This document shows, one piece after another, positions 1 through 8,869 of a stretch of 64,000 nt of DNA. Location: positions 434,001 to 498,000 of the forward strand of contig NZ_JNWO01000002.1 in the NCBI RefSeq assembly GCF_000716435.1, written 5' to 3'. The notes below the pieces were generated by a model, which was not told the origin of the DNA, did no database searches, and saw only the letters and a program-made list of their open reading frames with translations. Source of the stretch: Streptomyces xylophagus (GTDB lineage: Bacteria > Actinomycetota > Actinomycetes > Streptomycetales > Streptomycetaceae). Within the stretch, counting starts at the first letter, position 1, and the number at the start of each line of letters is the position of its first letter. A program made the position numbers and the translations under genes.

Positions 1-642
1 GCTGCCCATCAGGATCTTCTCGGGTCCGAGTCGTGCGTAGGCGCGCTTGACGTCGCTCATCAGCGTCGCCGAAGTTTCCAGGTACACGTGCGGCTGCCGC
101 TCGGCCACGATGATCGCCTCCGGGACGTTCCACACCGCCCCCATGTGGGCGATGATCGTGGGGACTTCGGGGTGGTCCCGCGCGATCTCCTCGATGGCCA
201 GCGGTGCGCAGAACGCGTCGTCGAGAGCGTTGATCAGCACCAGCAGCCCGCGCCGCGCGCACGCCTCGAACACCGGGTCCAGCAGGCCGTGGTCGGCGAC
301 GTGGTAGCCGTGCAGGCTCGGGTGCAGCTTCAGGCCCACCAGACCCGCGTCGGCCATCCGGTCGATCTCGTCGAGGGCGTCGTCGGCCTGCGGCATCACC
401 TGCCCGAAGCCGAAGAACCGGTCCGGGTACGAGGCCACCAGCGAGGCGATGAAGTCGTTCTCGATGCGCTGCGCGAGCGAGCACACCATCGCCATGTCCA
501 CTCCCGCCGCGTCCATCCGGTCGAGGATGCGGCGCGGCTCGAAGGGTGTGTACGGCGGCGGGGCCTGGCCCTTGCGGGCGCCCGTGAGGTAGTCGGAACG
601 GCCCCGGACGTCCTGAGTGGTGTTGTACGCGTCGATGATCAA
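1..642 (-). CDS. Amidohydrolase-2 family metal-dependent hydrolase (3' end outside window)
   Basis: The left window edge cuts this gene. 214 codons are visible and the C-terminus is missing. The protein opens M-I-I-D-A-Y and shows TIM-barrel amidohydrolase signatures GLKLHP (residues 103-108) and IIAHMG (163-168). Known relatives hydrolyse or decarboxylate small cyclic or aromatic acids and lactones. The start is an unusual TTG preceded by AAGGACG about 9 nt upstream; no ATG or GTG fits as well. It lies 33 nt after the second ATPase gene of the ABC importer on the same strand, so it is probably the next gene of that operon and may act on the imported compound. The substrate cannot be told from sequence. 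Confidence 0.85.
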   Translation of the reverse strand, partial: MIIDAYNTTQDVRGRSDYLTGARKGQAPPPYTPFEPRRILDRMDAAGVDMAMVCSLAQRIENDFIASLVASYPDRFFGFGQVMPQADDALDEIDRMADAGLVGLKLHPSLHGYHVADHGLLDPVFEACARRGLLVLINALDDAFCAPLAIEEIARDHPEVPTIIAHMGAVWNVPEAIIVAERQPHVYLETSATLMSDVKRAYARLGPEKILMGS

Positions 643-675
643 AGCGGTTCGTCCTTACTCGCTACGTGCGATTCG

Positions 676-1638
676 CTACTCGCTGGAGACCAGGGGCAGA
701 TGGCAGCGCACACTGCGGCCCGGCGCGATCTCGCGCAGTTCGGGGGCCGTGGTACGGCACTGCTCCGTGGCGATGGGGCACCGGGTGCGGAAAAGGCAGC
801 CCTCGGGCGGATTCGCCGGATCGGGCAACTCGCCCTGCAGTACCTCCTGTTCACGGGTCTCTCCGGGCCGTAGCACCGGAACGGAGGACAGCAGCGCCCG
901 GCTGTAGGGGTGTGCGGGGGCGGAGAAGAAGGCGTCGCGGGAGGCGACCTCGATGATCTGGCCGAGATACATGACCGCGATCCGGTCGGCGATGTGCCGG
1001 ACGACGCCCAGGTCGTGGGAGATGAACAGCATCGTCAGACCCCGGTCGCGGACCAGGTCGGACAGCAGGTTCAGCACCTGCGCCTGGATCGACACGTCCA
1101 GCGCCGACACGGCCTCGTCGGCCACCACGAACTGCGGTGACGAGGCCAACGCCCGCGCGATGCCGATGCGTTGGCGCTGGCCGCCGGAGAACTCGTGCGG
1201 CCTGCGCCCACCGGCCTCCGCGCCGAGACCGACCAGGTCGAGCAGTTCGGCCACCGCCTTCGCGGCCTCGGCGCGGGTGGCGCCGCGCGCCCGCAGCAGC
1301 GGCTCGGCGACGATGTCGGCGATCCTGCGGCGCGGATTCAGCGAACCGAACGGGTCCTGGAAGACCATCTGCAACTCGGCACGGGTACGGCGCAGTTGGC
1401 GACCGCGCAGCCGGGTGAGGTCGGTGCCGTCGAACTCGATGCGGCCCGAGGCGGGTTCGATGACCCGCAACAGGGCCCGGCCGAGCGTGGACTTGCCGCA
1501 CCCGGACTCGCCGACCAGGCCGAGGGTCTCGCCCTGGAGGATGTCGAGGTCGACGTCCCGCAGCGCCCTGACCCGGCCGCCCGCCCGGCCCGGGTACTCG
1601 ACACGCAGCTCGCGGGCCTGGATGAGCGCGGCGGTCAT
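676..1638 (-). CDS. Oligopeptide/dipeptide-type ABC transporter ATPase (OppF/DppF-like)
   Basis: 320 aa. Walker A GESGCGKS is at residues 43-50, followed by the FSGGQRQRIGIA signature, a Walker B aspartate (VVADEAVSALD) and the C-terminal Cys-containing extension typical of the Opp/Dpp family (GCLFRTRCPI). It energises uptake together with its neighbour at 1635-2648. The ATG at 1638 overlaps the upstream stop (ATGA) and has GGGAGG about 6 nt upstream. An open frame extends further upstream but only as out-of-frame sequence of the preceding gene. Cytoplasmic subunit of the importer encoded at 676-6972. Confidence 0.93.
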   Translation of the reverse strand: MTAALIQARELRVEYPGRAGGRVRALRDVDLDILQGETLGLVGESGCGKSTLGRALLRVIEPASGRIEFDGTDLTRLRGRQLRRTRAELQMVFQDPFGSLNPRRRIADIVAEPLLRARGATRAEAAKAVAELLDLVGLGAEAGGRRPHEFSGGQRQRIGIARALASSPQFVVADEAVSALDVSIQAQVLNLLSDLVRDRGLTMLFISHDLGVVRHIADRIAVMYLGQIIEVASRDAFFSAPAHPYSRALLSSVPVLRPGETREQEVLQGELPDPANPPEGCLFRTRCPIATEQCRTTAPELREIAPGRSVRCHLPLVSSE

Positions 1639-2648
1639 GCGATGCCTCCCAGGGAGCGGGCCGTGGCACGGGCGGGGGAGGGCAGCACGCAGGCGTCGAG
1701 GTGACCGTCCTCGCCGTGCCGCTGCCGGAGCACGGGCCGCTCGGCACACGCGTCGTGGACGAGCGGACACCGGGGCGCGAACGCGCAGCCGGCCGGCCGG
1801 TCCACCCCGGTCAGCGGACTGCCCGCGATGGTCGGCAGCCGTCGTACGACAGGACCGTCGATCGGTGGGACGGAGCCCAACAGGCCCATGGTGTAGGGGT
1901 GTTGGGGGTGGAACAGCACCTCCTCGCGCAGCCCCTGCTCCACGATCCGGCCCGCGTACATCACCGCCACCCGGTCGGCGACCTCGGCGACGACGCCCAG
2001 GTCGTGGGTGATCAGCAGGACGGAGGTGCCGTGGTCGCGTTGGACGCGCTTGAGGACGGCGAGGACCTGGGCCTGGATCGTGACGTCGAGTGCGGTGGTG
2101 GGTTCGTCGGCGATCAGTACGGCGGGGTCGTTGGCCAGGCCCATGGCGATCATCACGCGTTGGCGCATGCCCCCGGAGAGCTGGTGCGGGTAGGCGCGTG
2201 CCGTGCGGTCCGGGCCCGCGATGCCGACCTCGCCGAGCAACTCCACGGCCCGGCCCATCGCCTGACCCCGTGTCACATCACGGTGGGCGCGGATCATCTC
2301 GGAGACCTGGGCGCCCGCCCGGTGCAGCGGGTTGAGCGCGGCGAGCGCGTCCTGGAAGACGACGGCGATGTCCTTGCCGCGCACCCCGCGCAACTCCCGC
2401 TCCGAGGCGGCGACAAGGTTACGGTCCTTGAAGACCGCCTCGCCGCTGATGTGGGTGCGCGGACCTCGGTTCAGGCCGACCAGGCTCATCGACAGGGCGG
2501 ACTTCCCGGACCCCGACTCGCCCACCAGCGCGAGGACTTCACCCTGGTGGAGGGTCAGATCCACACCGTCCACGGCGGGCAGCCGGCCCGCCGGCACGTC
2601 GAACTGGACGCGCAGGTCCCGCACTTCGAGCACGGGCGCGGACGTCAT
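1635..2648 (-). CDS. Oligopeptide/dipeptide-type ABC transporter ATPase (OppD/DppD-like)
   Basis: 337 aa. Walker A GESGSGKS (43-50), Q-loop [12 protein letters not shown], signature LSGGMRQR (157-164), Walker B/D-loop [10 protein letters not shown] (179-188), H-loop LITHDLG, and a Cys-bearing C-terminal oligopeptide-transporter domain (GCAFAPRCP). It forms the heterodimeric ATPase with the next gene. Start and stop overlap both neighbours by four bases (ATGA), so translation along the operon is probably coupled. Confidence 0.93.
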   Translation of the reverse strand: MTSAPVLEVRDLRVQFDVPAGRLPAVDGVDLTLHQGEVLALVGESGSGKSALSMSLVGLNRGPRTHISGEAVFKDRNLVAASERELRGVRGKDIAVVFQDALAALNPLHRAGAQVSEMIRAHRDVTRGQAMGRAVELLGEVGIAGPDRTARAYPHQLSGGMRQRVMIAMGLANDPAVLIADEPTTALDVTIQAQVLAVLKRVQRDHGTSVLLITHDLGVVAEVADRVAVMYAGRIVEQGLREEVLFHPQHPYTMGLLGSVPPIDGPVVRRLPTIAGSPLTGVDRPAGCAFAPRCPLVHDACAERPVLRQRHGEDGHLDACVLPSPARATARSLGGIA

Positions 2649-3334
2649 GAGCTCTCGCCCACGGCCACGGCCGCCGTGTGGATCAGGTCGGCGACGCGCT
2701 CCGGCCACACCAGGGTCGTGTAGTGGCTGCCCGGCACGTGCTCGACGGTCGCCTTCATCCGGGCCGCCATGTCGTTCTGGATCTCGGGGCGCAGCGTGCG
2801 GTCGTCGTCGGCGACCAGGTACCAACTGGGCAGGGTGCGCCAGGCCGGTGCGCCGGTCGGCTGGGTGAAGATGAGGTTCTCCGCCTTGCGTCCCTCCGCC
2901 TCGACGACGGCCCGCTGTTCGGGCGAGAGGTCGGGGCCTATCTCCGCCCAGAACTCCTCGCTCGTCTCGGACTTCCACTCGCCGTTGGGGCCGCGCCGCA
3001 TGTACTTGGAGATCTCGGCCTCCTCGTACCGCTCGACGATCTCGCTGACCGTCTCGCCCTCGTCGGGCCCGAACGCGGCAATGTAGACAAGCCCCTTGAC
3101 TCGTGGATCGCGCCCGACATTGCTGATCACCGCGCCGCCGTAGGAGTGCCCGGCCAGCAGCACCGGGCCCGTCGTCTCCTCCAACACGGCCGCCGTGTTG
3201 GCGATGTCGTCCTCCAGGGAGGTCATCGGATTGGTGACGGTGAGCAGCCGGTGGCCGTGGGCGGCCAGCAGGGGCGCGACCGCCGACCAGGTCGTCGGCC
3301 GTCCGCCGGCACCGTGGACCAGCACGATGTCCAT
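2645..3334 (-). CDS. Alpha/beta-fold hydrolase inside the ABC transporter operon
   Basis: 229 aa, a complete small esterase-type alpha/beta hydrolase. It has an oxyanion-loop LVHGAGG near the N-terminus, a nucleophile elbow GHSYGG (Ser64) and a C-terminal histidine in GSHYTTLVWPERV. Relatives include plant methyl-salicylate-esterase-like and pyrethroid-hydrolase-like enzymes. It has no signal peptide, so it should act on imported substrate. The start at 3334 has AAAGG 9 nt upstream; a second ATG at 3343 would give an ATGA overlap with the permease stop and cannot be excluded. Its place between permease and ATPase genes is unusual and argues that hydrolysis and import serve one pathway. Confidence 0.9.
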   Translation of the reverse strand: MDIVLVHGAGGRPTTWSAVAPLLAAHGHRLLTVTNPMTSLEDDIANTAAVLEETTGPVLLAGHSYGGAVISNVGRDPRVKGLVYIAAFGPDEGETVSEIVERYEEAEISKYMRRGPNGEWKSETSEEFWAEIGPDLSPEQRAVVEAEGRKAENLIFTQPTGAPAWRTLPSWYLVADDDRTLRPEIQNDMAARMKATVEHVPGSHYTTLVWPERVADLIHTAAVAVGESS

Positions 3335-3339
3335 GCGGG

Positions 3340-4410
3340 TCATCCTTTCCGTAGCCGCGGGTCGAGGACCGTGTACAGCAGGTCCACCGCGTGGTTGACC
3401 AGGGTGAAGAGAAGGGCGATGGCGAGGGCGGCGCCCTGCACGACGGGGTAGTCGCGTTGCAGGACGCCCTGCACGAGCAGGCGGCCGACACCGGCGTAGG
3501 AGAAGACCGTCTCGGTGATCACCGAACCGCCCAGCAGGGAGCCGAACTGGAGGCCGAGGACGGTCACGATGGGCAGCCAGGAGTTGCGCAGCACGTGGTG
3601 GCGGATCACCACGCTCTCGCTGAGGCCCTTCATCCGGGCGGTCCGCACGAAGTCGTCGTCGAGGACCTCCAGCACGGAGGCGCGCACGATGCGGGTGATG
3701 AACCCGGCCATCGACAGCGCCAGCGTGACGGCCGGGAGGATCAGATGCTGGATCCAGGGCCACACCAGCTCGGGGCGGTTCTGCAGGATCGCGTCGAGGA
3801 GGACGAAGTTGGTCGTCGGGTTGTAGTCGAGCGAGCTGGGCAGCCGGCCCAGGACCGGGAGCCAGCGCAGCCACACGCCGAACACGACGATGCCGAGCAC
3901 GCCGAGCGCGAACCAGGGGAGCGAGAAGCTCACCGTGGCCACGGCCCGGGTCGAGTGGTCGATCCAACTCCCTTTGCGCAGCGCGGCGATGACCCCGGTG
4001 ACGACACCGAGGAGCACCGCGATGGTCATCGCCGCGAGCGTCAGCTCGATCGTGGCGGGGAGGGCGTCGCCGAGGAGACCCAGGACGCTGTTCGAGCCGT
4101 AGAACGAGGTGCCGAGCCGCAGGTGGACCAGGTCGTTGAGGAAGCTGCCGTACTGGACGAGCAGCGGTCGGTCGAGGCCGAGTGCCTTGTTGACACGTGC
4201 CTCGTTCGCGGCCAGTTGGGCGGCGGAGAGGTTGTTGCCGCCGGCCCCGAGCGAGGTCGCCGGTGAGCCGGGCAGCAGGCGCATCGCGAGGAACACCAGG
4301 CTGGCCAACGCGAACAGGACGACGGGGATGACCGCGAGGCGTCGTAGGACCAACAGGGCTGTCCCTGCCGCCCATTTGGGCCTGCGGGCGGTGAGCAGGG
4401 CGGTGGTCAC
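3340..4410 (-). CDS. ABC transporter permease (DppB/OppB-like)
   Basis: 356 aa integral membrane protein with about six hydrophobic helices. The N-terminal helix ends in the DppB-type motif AMRLLPGSP, and the central EAA-type loop reads ARMKGLSESVVIRHHVLRNS. It pairs with the permease encoded upstream to form the membrane channel. The GTG start at 4410 overlaps the preceding stop (GTGA), and its stop overlaps or abuts the hydrolase start. N-terminal basic residues before helix 1 fit an inside N-terminus. Confidence 0.92.
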   Translation of the reverse strand: MTTALLTARRPKWAAGTALLVLRRLAVIPVVLFALASLVFLAMRLLPGSPATSLGAGGNNLSAAQLAANEARVNKALGLDRPLLVQYGSFLNDLVHLRLGTSFYGSNSVLGLLGDALPATIELTLAAMTIAVLLGVVTGVIAALRKGSWIDHSTRAVATVSFSLPWFALGVLGIVVFGVWLRWLPVLGRLPSSLDYNPTTNFVLLDAILQNRPELVWPWIQHLILPAVTLALSMAGFITRIVRASVLEVLDDDFVRTARMKGLSESVVIRHHVLRNSWLPIVTVLGLQFGSLLGGSVITETVFSYAGVGRLLVQGVLQRDYPVVQGAALAIALLFTLVNHAVDLLYTVLDPRLRKG

Positions 4411-5324
4411 GCCGGCCCCCGTACGTCGAGGGCGTCGCGCAGGTCGTCGCCCACGAAGTTGCAGGCGACGACGAAGAGGAGAGTGAACGTCGCGGGCAGG
4501 ACGACCAGTCGGGGCGCCGTGTAGAGGAACTCCTGGCCCGCCTGGACCATGTAGCCCCAGTCGGGCTGCGGGGGTTGGATGCCGAGGCCGAGGTAGGAGA
4601 GGCCGGCGGCGAAACCGGCCGCGATCGACAGCGTCATGACGACCTGGGCGAGCATCGGCCCGGCGATGTTCGGGAGCAGCTCGCGGGTGAGGATGCGCGG
4701 GGTGCGGGTGCCGCCCAACTTGGAGGCGACGACGTAGTCACGGGCCGCCTCGCGCGCGGTCAGGGCACGGGCCAGCCGGGCCAGACCGGGTGCCAGGGAC
4801 ACGCCGATGCCGAAGACCAGACTGACCGTGCCAGGACCGGCGGCCGCCACCAGGAGGATGACGAGCAGGATGGACGGGAAAGCGAGGGCGAGGTCCACGA
4901 TCCGCATCAGGATCTGCTCGACGACACCTCCCGCATACCCGGCGACGAGCCCGATCCCCGTGCCGACGACGGCCGCCAGCGCCGTCGCCGCGAACGCCAC
5001 CAGCAGCAACGGGCGGGCGCCGTGCACGAGTCGGGCCAGTTCGTCGCGACCGAGGTCGTCCGTGCCGAACAGATGGCCGGACGACCCGATGGGCAGCAGT
5101 GCCGAGGAGGTCTGACGCAGCGGGTCCGCCTGGACGAACAGCGGTCCTACGAGGGCCACCAGCACCAGCGCGATCAGGACGAGCCAGGACAGCACGGCCG
5201 GCCAGGACCGCGCCAACCGGCGCCGACGCCACGCGGCGACGACGGTCCGCCCCGCCGAGGAGGCGGGGGGAGTGGGGGGCCGTGCGGTCGCCACGGGCGC
5301 TGGAGCGGCCGTCGTGTCAGACAC
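4407..5324 (-). CDS. ABC transporter permease (DppC/OppC-like)
   Basis: 305 aa. It has a basic proline-rich cytosolic N-terminus, then about six membrane helices. DppC-type features are FGTDDLGRDELARLVHGAR after the first periplasmic segment and the EAA loop VASKLGGTRTPRILTRELLPN. The GTG start at 5324 lies 8 nt inside the end of the binding-protein gene. Second half of the channel with the 3340-4410 permease. Confidence 0.92.
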   Translation of the reverse strand: MSDTTAAPAPVATARPPTPPASSAGRTVVAAWRRRRLARSWPAVLSWLVLIALVLVALVGPLFVQADPLRQTSSALLPIGSSGHLFGTDDLGRDELARLVHGARPLLLVAFAATALAAVVGTGIGLVAGYAGGVVEQILMRIVDLALAFPSILLVILLVAAAGPGTVSLVFGIGVSLAPGLARLARALTAREAARDYVVASKLGGTRTPRILTRELLPNIAGPMLAQVVMTLSIAAGFAAGLSYLGLGIQPPQPDWGYMVQAGQEFLYTAPRLVVLPATFTLLFVVACNFVGDDLRDALDVRGPA

Positions 5325-6972
5325 TGGCTTTCTCCATGTAACAGCGGTGGTTGGCCAGTGCGGCGGTGTTCATGTGCTTCACATGCGAGCCGCTCACCAC
5401 GAGGTTGGCGAAGCAGGCCAGCATCGACAGGACCATGTAGTCCTCGGCCCAACGGCGTTGGATCTTGGTGTAGGCGGCCGTGCGCTGTGCGCCGAGGGGC
5501 AGGTTCTTGGCCGTGTCCAGCTCCGCCTGGAGCGAGGCGGCTTCCTTGAGCGTGTCCATGCCGGTGATCGTCGCGCCGTAGAGACCGGTGGGGCTGGCCA
5601 TGGCCCCGACCATGTCGTTGGCGTCCGGGACGTAGGTGTTGCGCTCCCAGATCATCAGGTCGTGGTAGTCGTCCTTGCCGTCGAGCAGCCGGGTGAAGTA
5701 GGTGGCCGGGTCGACAGAGGTGGTGACCACCTTGAAGCCGACGTCGGTCAGGTTCTGGGCGACGATCTGCGCGGCCTTCGGGTGCCAGGAGTCGCTCGCC
5801 GCCATCATCCGGATACGCCGGCCGCCCGCGCCCGCCTCGGCGACCAGCTTCTTCGCCTTCGCCGTGTCCTGCGTGCTCAGGTCGGCGAGACTCGTGTCGT
5901 AGCCGCTCTGCGCGGGCGGGATGGCGTAGCCCCCGGGCAGCGCGCCGACGCCGTAGAAGGCCTGGTCGAGGATGGCCTTGCGGTCGATGGCGAGATTGAT
6001 GGCCTGGCGGACCTTGAGCTCGGGGACGCGCCGGGCGTCGATCATCAGGATGGCGTTGGCGTTGTACGGCGTCTTGTAGACGGTCACCGAGTCGTCCTTG
6101 CGCAGCTGTGCGGCGGCGGAGTACGGGGTGAACTGAGTGGCCGAGATGTCGCCGCTGAGCAGGGAGCTGACGATGGTCGACGGGTCCTGGACCTGGCGCA
6201 GCACCAGGCGGTCGACGGGCGGTCTGCCGAGCCGGAAGTCGTCGAAGGCCGTGAGGGTGATGGACTGGCCGGAGGTGGCGGCGGAGAAGGCGAACGGGCC
6301 GGTGCCGACGAGGTGCTTGCCGATGTCGGCGCCGTACTTCTTCAGCGCGGCCTTGGAGATGATGCGGCCGCCGATGTCGGAGAGCTGGCCGAGGGCGGTG
6401 CGGTCCGGCTTCTTGAGGACCATCTTGACGGTGAGGTCGTCCGGGGCGGTCAGCGAGGCGACGTTCGCGCCGAGGTCGGAGAGCGGACGGGTGGCGCCCT
6501 TGGGCAGTGTCGGGTCCTTCTCGTCGAACTGCCGGCCCAGGCTGGCCAGCACGTCCGCCGAGGTGAGCGTCGTACCGTCGTGGAACTTGACGCCCTCGCG
6601 CAGGGCGAAGGTGTAGGTGAGCTGGTCGTCGGAGATCGTCCAGCTCTTGGCCAGGTCGGGGGTGGGTTCGTTGGTCTCGAAGGAGATGAACGTCAGGCCC
6701 CGACAGATGCAGTCGACGGCCATCCAGTCGCCCAACGAGGTGTAGAACGACGGGTCGTTGACCGCGCTGGTCGCGTCGATGGCGAGGGTCAGCGTGCCGC
6801 CCTTGCCGCTCCCCTTGGCGTCGTCGGCGGCCGCACCGCAGGCACTGAGCAGGGCGGGGAGCCCGAAGCCGACTCCCACGCCGAGGAGCCCCGCGCCCCG
6901 CAGCATGGTGCGGCGCGACGCCGTCGACGGGGCGGAGCCGGGTGAGGACGATCCAGCTGACTGGTCCGGCAT
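5317..6972 (-). CDS. ABC transporter substrate-binding lipoprotein (peptide/nickel family, Tat-type signal)
   Basis: 551 aa extracellular solute receptor of the DppA/OppA class (SBP_bac_5). The N-terminus has a twin-arginine run ASRRTMLRGAG (Arg20-Arg21), a hydrophobic stretch and a lipobox LLSAC with Cys45, so it should be Tat-exported and lipid-anchored. Family segments include the Asp/Ser-rich KFHDGTTLTSADV region. ATG 6972 has AAGGAGG 6 nt upstream. It is the first gene of the importer operon. A GGATCC-centred operator at 7005-7035 lies just in front. The ligand is unknown; peptides, opines and other amphipathic solutes are all known for this family. Confidence 0.92.
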   Translation of the reverse strand: MPDQSAGSSSPGSAPSTASRRTMLRGAGLLGVGVGFGLPALLSACGAAADDAKGSGKGGTLTLAIDATSAVNDPSFYTSLGDWMAVDCICRGLTFISFETNEPTPDLAKSWTISDDQLTYTFALREGVKFHDGTTLTSADVLASLGRQFDEKDPTLPKGATRPLSDLGANVASLTAPDDLTVKMVLKKPDRTALGQLSDIGGRIISKAALKKYGADIGKHLVGTGPFAFSAATSGQSITLTAFDDFRLGRPPVDRLVLRQVQDPSTIVSSLLSGDISATQFTPYSAAAQLRKDDSVTVYKTPYNANAILMIDARRVPELKVRQAINLAIDRKAILDQAFYGVGALPGGYAIPPAQSGYDTSLADLSTQDTAKAKKLVAEAGAGGRRIRMMAASDSWHPKAAQIVAQNLTDVGFKVVTTSVDPATYFTRLLDGKDDYHDLMIWERNTYVPDANDMVGAMASPTGLYGATITGMDTLKEAASLQAELDTAKNLPLGAQRTAAYTKIQRRWAEDYMVLSMLACFANLVVSGSHVKHMNTAALANHRCYMEKASV

Positions 6973-7004
6973 GTGGGCCTCCTTGGGCACCGATCCTCGA
7001 ATAA

Positions 7005-7035
7005 TGGATCTCAAAGTGTCGAGATTGGATCCAAA
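7005..7035 (-). promoter_or_regulatory. Putative operator with two TGGATC elements, upstream of the binding-protein gene
   Basis: Two TGGATC-type elements (7005-7010, and ATTGGATCCAAA at 7024-7035) lie 33-63 nt upstream of the binding-protein start. On the minus strand the element reads TTTTGGATCCA followed 18 nt later by GATCCA. The same spacing and flanks recur at 8038-8064. ATTGGATCCAAT-like boxes are known for some GntR-family (VanR-type) repressors; assignment to that family here is inference, as no such regulator is in the window. Confidence 0.55.
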
Positions 7036-7124
7036 AACATGTTCACGGGCCACAGAGTCCCTCTCGTGTCCCAGGTGTTAAAGGCGTGTGAACCGGTTTG
7101 GGAACGCGATCCGGCCAGTACCGG

Positions 7125-7928
7125 CTACGCGCCCGGCACGCCCCTGCGGCGGATCAACTCCGGCCAGACCACGGGGTCATGACCGGGGACGAGTTCGTAA
7201 CCGCGTTCTGCGGCGATGCGCTTGAGACGGCGGATGGGCTCCACCGTGTGCTCCGGATCGACACCGATCGAGGCGCCGATCGGGCGCTCGTGCTCGATGT
7301 TCTCCGTGAGATCGGCGGCGTCGAAGGCGAACACGAAGCCGCCGCCGTCCGCGAGGTCCACGACGAAACTCTGGTGCCCGGGGGTGTGCCCGGCCGTCAG
7401 TACGGCGGTCACGCCCGGGGCGATCTCGGTGTCGCCCACGGCCTGTCGCCAGTCGATACGCGGGTCGTCGAAGTCGACGCGGAAGATGGAGTGGCGCTCG
7501 ACTTCCGGCTGCCCGGACAGGCCATAGGCGAGTTCCTCGCGCTGTACGTGCACCGGCACCCGGCCCGCGAAGTGCTTGAGCCCGCCCGCGTGATCGGCGT
7601 GCAGATGGCTGACGGCCACCGCGTGGATCGCGTCCATCGGGATGCCGGCCGCGTCGAGTGCCTCCTCCAGGGGCTCGCCCGGACCGGGCAGGATCGGCCG
7701 GTAGTTGGGGGAGCCGTAGAAGCGGCGGCGCAGGGCCGGGTCCCGGATCAGCGCCGTGTTGAAGCCGGTGTCGAGCAGCAGCCAGCCGCCGTCGCACTCC
7801 AGGAGGACGGCCGGTACGGGTTCACGCAGCCGCTCCTCGTACGGGGCGCCGTGCACGGAGACGGACTTGGGGAGTTCCTCCCAGCCCAGCAGCAGGGGCA
7901 CGATCCTTCGTACGCCGTGGCGTGTCAT
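7125..7928 (-). CDS. MBL-fold metallo-hydrolase, N-acyl-homoserine-lactonase-like
   Basis: 267 aa metallo-beta-lactamase-fold enzyme. Zn ligands are visible: SHLHADH (His108, His110, Asp112, His113), TAGHTPGH (His181), Asp203 in AFDAADL and His250 in VPGHDP. Size and the early LLDTGF motif match the lactonase subgroup that opens acyl-homoserine lactones and other lactones. No clear ribosome site precedes the ATG at 7928; a GTG ten codons in is an alternative start. It is transcribed toward the importer operon, 152 nt away, and carries a near-identical operator, so it is probably co-regulated. A lactone substrate is plausible, not shown. Confidence 0.87.
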   Translation of the reverse strand: MTRHGVRRIVPLLLGWEELPKSVSVHGAPYEERLREPVPAVLLECDGGWLLLDTGFNTALIRDPALRRRFYGSPNYRPILPGPGEPLEEALDAAGIPMDAIHAVAVSHLHADHAGGLKHFAGRVPVHVQREELAYGLSGQPEVERHSIFRVDFDDPRIDWRQAVGDTEIAPGVTAVLTAGHTPGHQSFVVDLADGGGFVFAFDAADLTENIEHERPIGASIGVDPEHTVEPIRRLKRIAAERGYELVPGHDPVVWPELIRRRGVPGA

Positions 7929-8037
7929 GAGGCGTGCGGGGCGGGCGGCAGGTGCATGCGTGATCCGTTCCGGGAGTGCGGGGGATTATGTTCAGGGGGT
8001 CGGGTCCAGGGGATCGGTGGTGGGGGATGGACGGTGG

Positions 8038-8064
8038 GGATCCACACTTTAAGTATGTGGATCC
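8038..8064. promoter_or_regulatory. 27-bp perfect inverted repeat (GGATCCACA-N9-TGTGGATCC)
   Basis: Arms GGATCCACA (8038-8046) and TGTGGATCC (8056-8064) are perfect complements around a 9-bp AT-rich centre. The site lies between the minus-strand lactonase gene (start 7928) and the plus-strand acetyltransferase gene (start 8156). With flanking TTTT it matches the layout of the site at 7005-7035, so one repressor probably controls both the lactonase and the importer. Confidence 0.7.
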
Positions 8065-8119
8065 AAAAGGCGGTTGCGGGGAGGTGAACAACTTCTCTCG
8101 GCCTGCCGGGCGAACTGAG

Positions 8120-8148
8120 TTGCTTCTTGATCAACGCGCGGTTACCTT
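8120..8148 (+). promoter_or_regulatory. Candidate promoter for a leaderless acetyltransferase mRNA
   Basis: TTGCTT (8120-8125), a 17-nt spacer, then TACCTT (8143-8148); the ATG follows 7 nt later at 8156. No ribosome-binding site is present, so transcription starting at the A of the ATG would give a leaderless message, which is common in Streptomyces. Based on hexamer resemblance only. Confidence 0.4.
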
Positions 8149-8155
8149 CCGCACC

Positions 8156-8767
8156 ATGTCTGCCGAGCCGCCACTGCCCATCGAACTCACTGGCCAGTAC
8201 GTCCGCCTGGAGCCACTGGCCATGGATCATCTCGGTGATCTCTTCGTGGCAGGGGGCGGCGACGAGGAGGTGTGGCGCTGGCAGGGCGGGCCGGCTCCGC
8301 GGACGGAGGCGGAACTGGGCGACAAACTCGGTGCGTTGCTGGCGGCCGCCGGGCGCGGGGAGTACGTCGCGTTCGCGGTCGTCCATCGCGCGAGCGGCCG
8401 TGCCGTCGGCTGGACCACGTACATGGACATCGACGTGGACAACGAGCGGCTGGAGATCGGCTGGACCTGGTACGGGCGCGCGTACTGGCGCAGCCCGGTC
8501 AACACCGAGTCGAAGCTGCTCCTGCTCACGCACGCCTTCGAGGAACTGGGCATGGGGCGCGTGCAGTTGAAGACCGACCACCTCAACGAGCGCTCGCAGG
8601 CGGCCATCGCCCGCATCGGGGCGCGACGGGAGGGTGTGCTGCGGCGCCACCGCCGACGCCCGGACGGCAGTTGGCGCGACACCGTGTACTTCTCCCTCCT
8701 GGCCGAGGAGTGGCCCGAGGCGAAGGCCCGGCTGACGGCTCGGCTGTCAGGGGGTGGGGAGCGATGA
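8156..8767 (+). CDS. GNAT-family N-acetyltransferase (RimJ/RimL-like)
   Basis: 203 aa. The N-terminal LTGQYVRLEPLAMDHL and the later LEIGWTWYGRAYWRSPVNTE, LLLLTHAFEELGMGRVQLKTD and N-E-R-S-Q-A-A-I-A-R-I-G segments are those of RimJ/RimL-type acetyltransferases, which transfer acetyl from acetyl-CoA to an N-terminal or small-molecule amine. The frame is open further upstream, but ATG 8156 fits the family start and a leaderless promoter. It is divergent from the lactonase across the 27-bp palindrome, so it may share that regulation. Confidence 0.85.
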   Translation: MSAEPPLPIELTGQYVRLEPLAMDHLGDLFVAGGGDEEVWRWQGGPAPRTEAELGDKLGALLAAAGRGEYVAFAVVHRASGRAVGWTTYMDIDVDNERLEIGWTWYGRAYWRSPVNTESKLLLLTHAFEELGMGRVQLKTDHLNERSQAAIARIGARREGVLRRHRRRPDGSWRDTVYFSLLAEEWPEAKARLTARLSGGGER

Positions 8768-8869
8768 TGTACGGACGCGTATGGATCCGTATCACCGGAG
8801 TATGTGCCGTGCAGCCGTCCGTTGATTGAATCGCGCTGGATGTGTGATCCATTCACGGACGAGGGCCCC

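Noticed and set aside
7125..7928. Definite quorum-quenching acyl-homoserine lactonase
   Set aside because: The zinc motif and size fit, but many lactonases share them; the substrate cannot be read from sequence.
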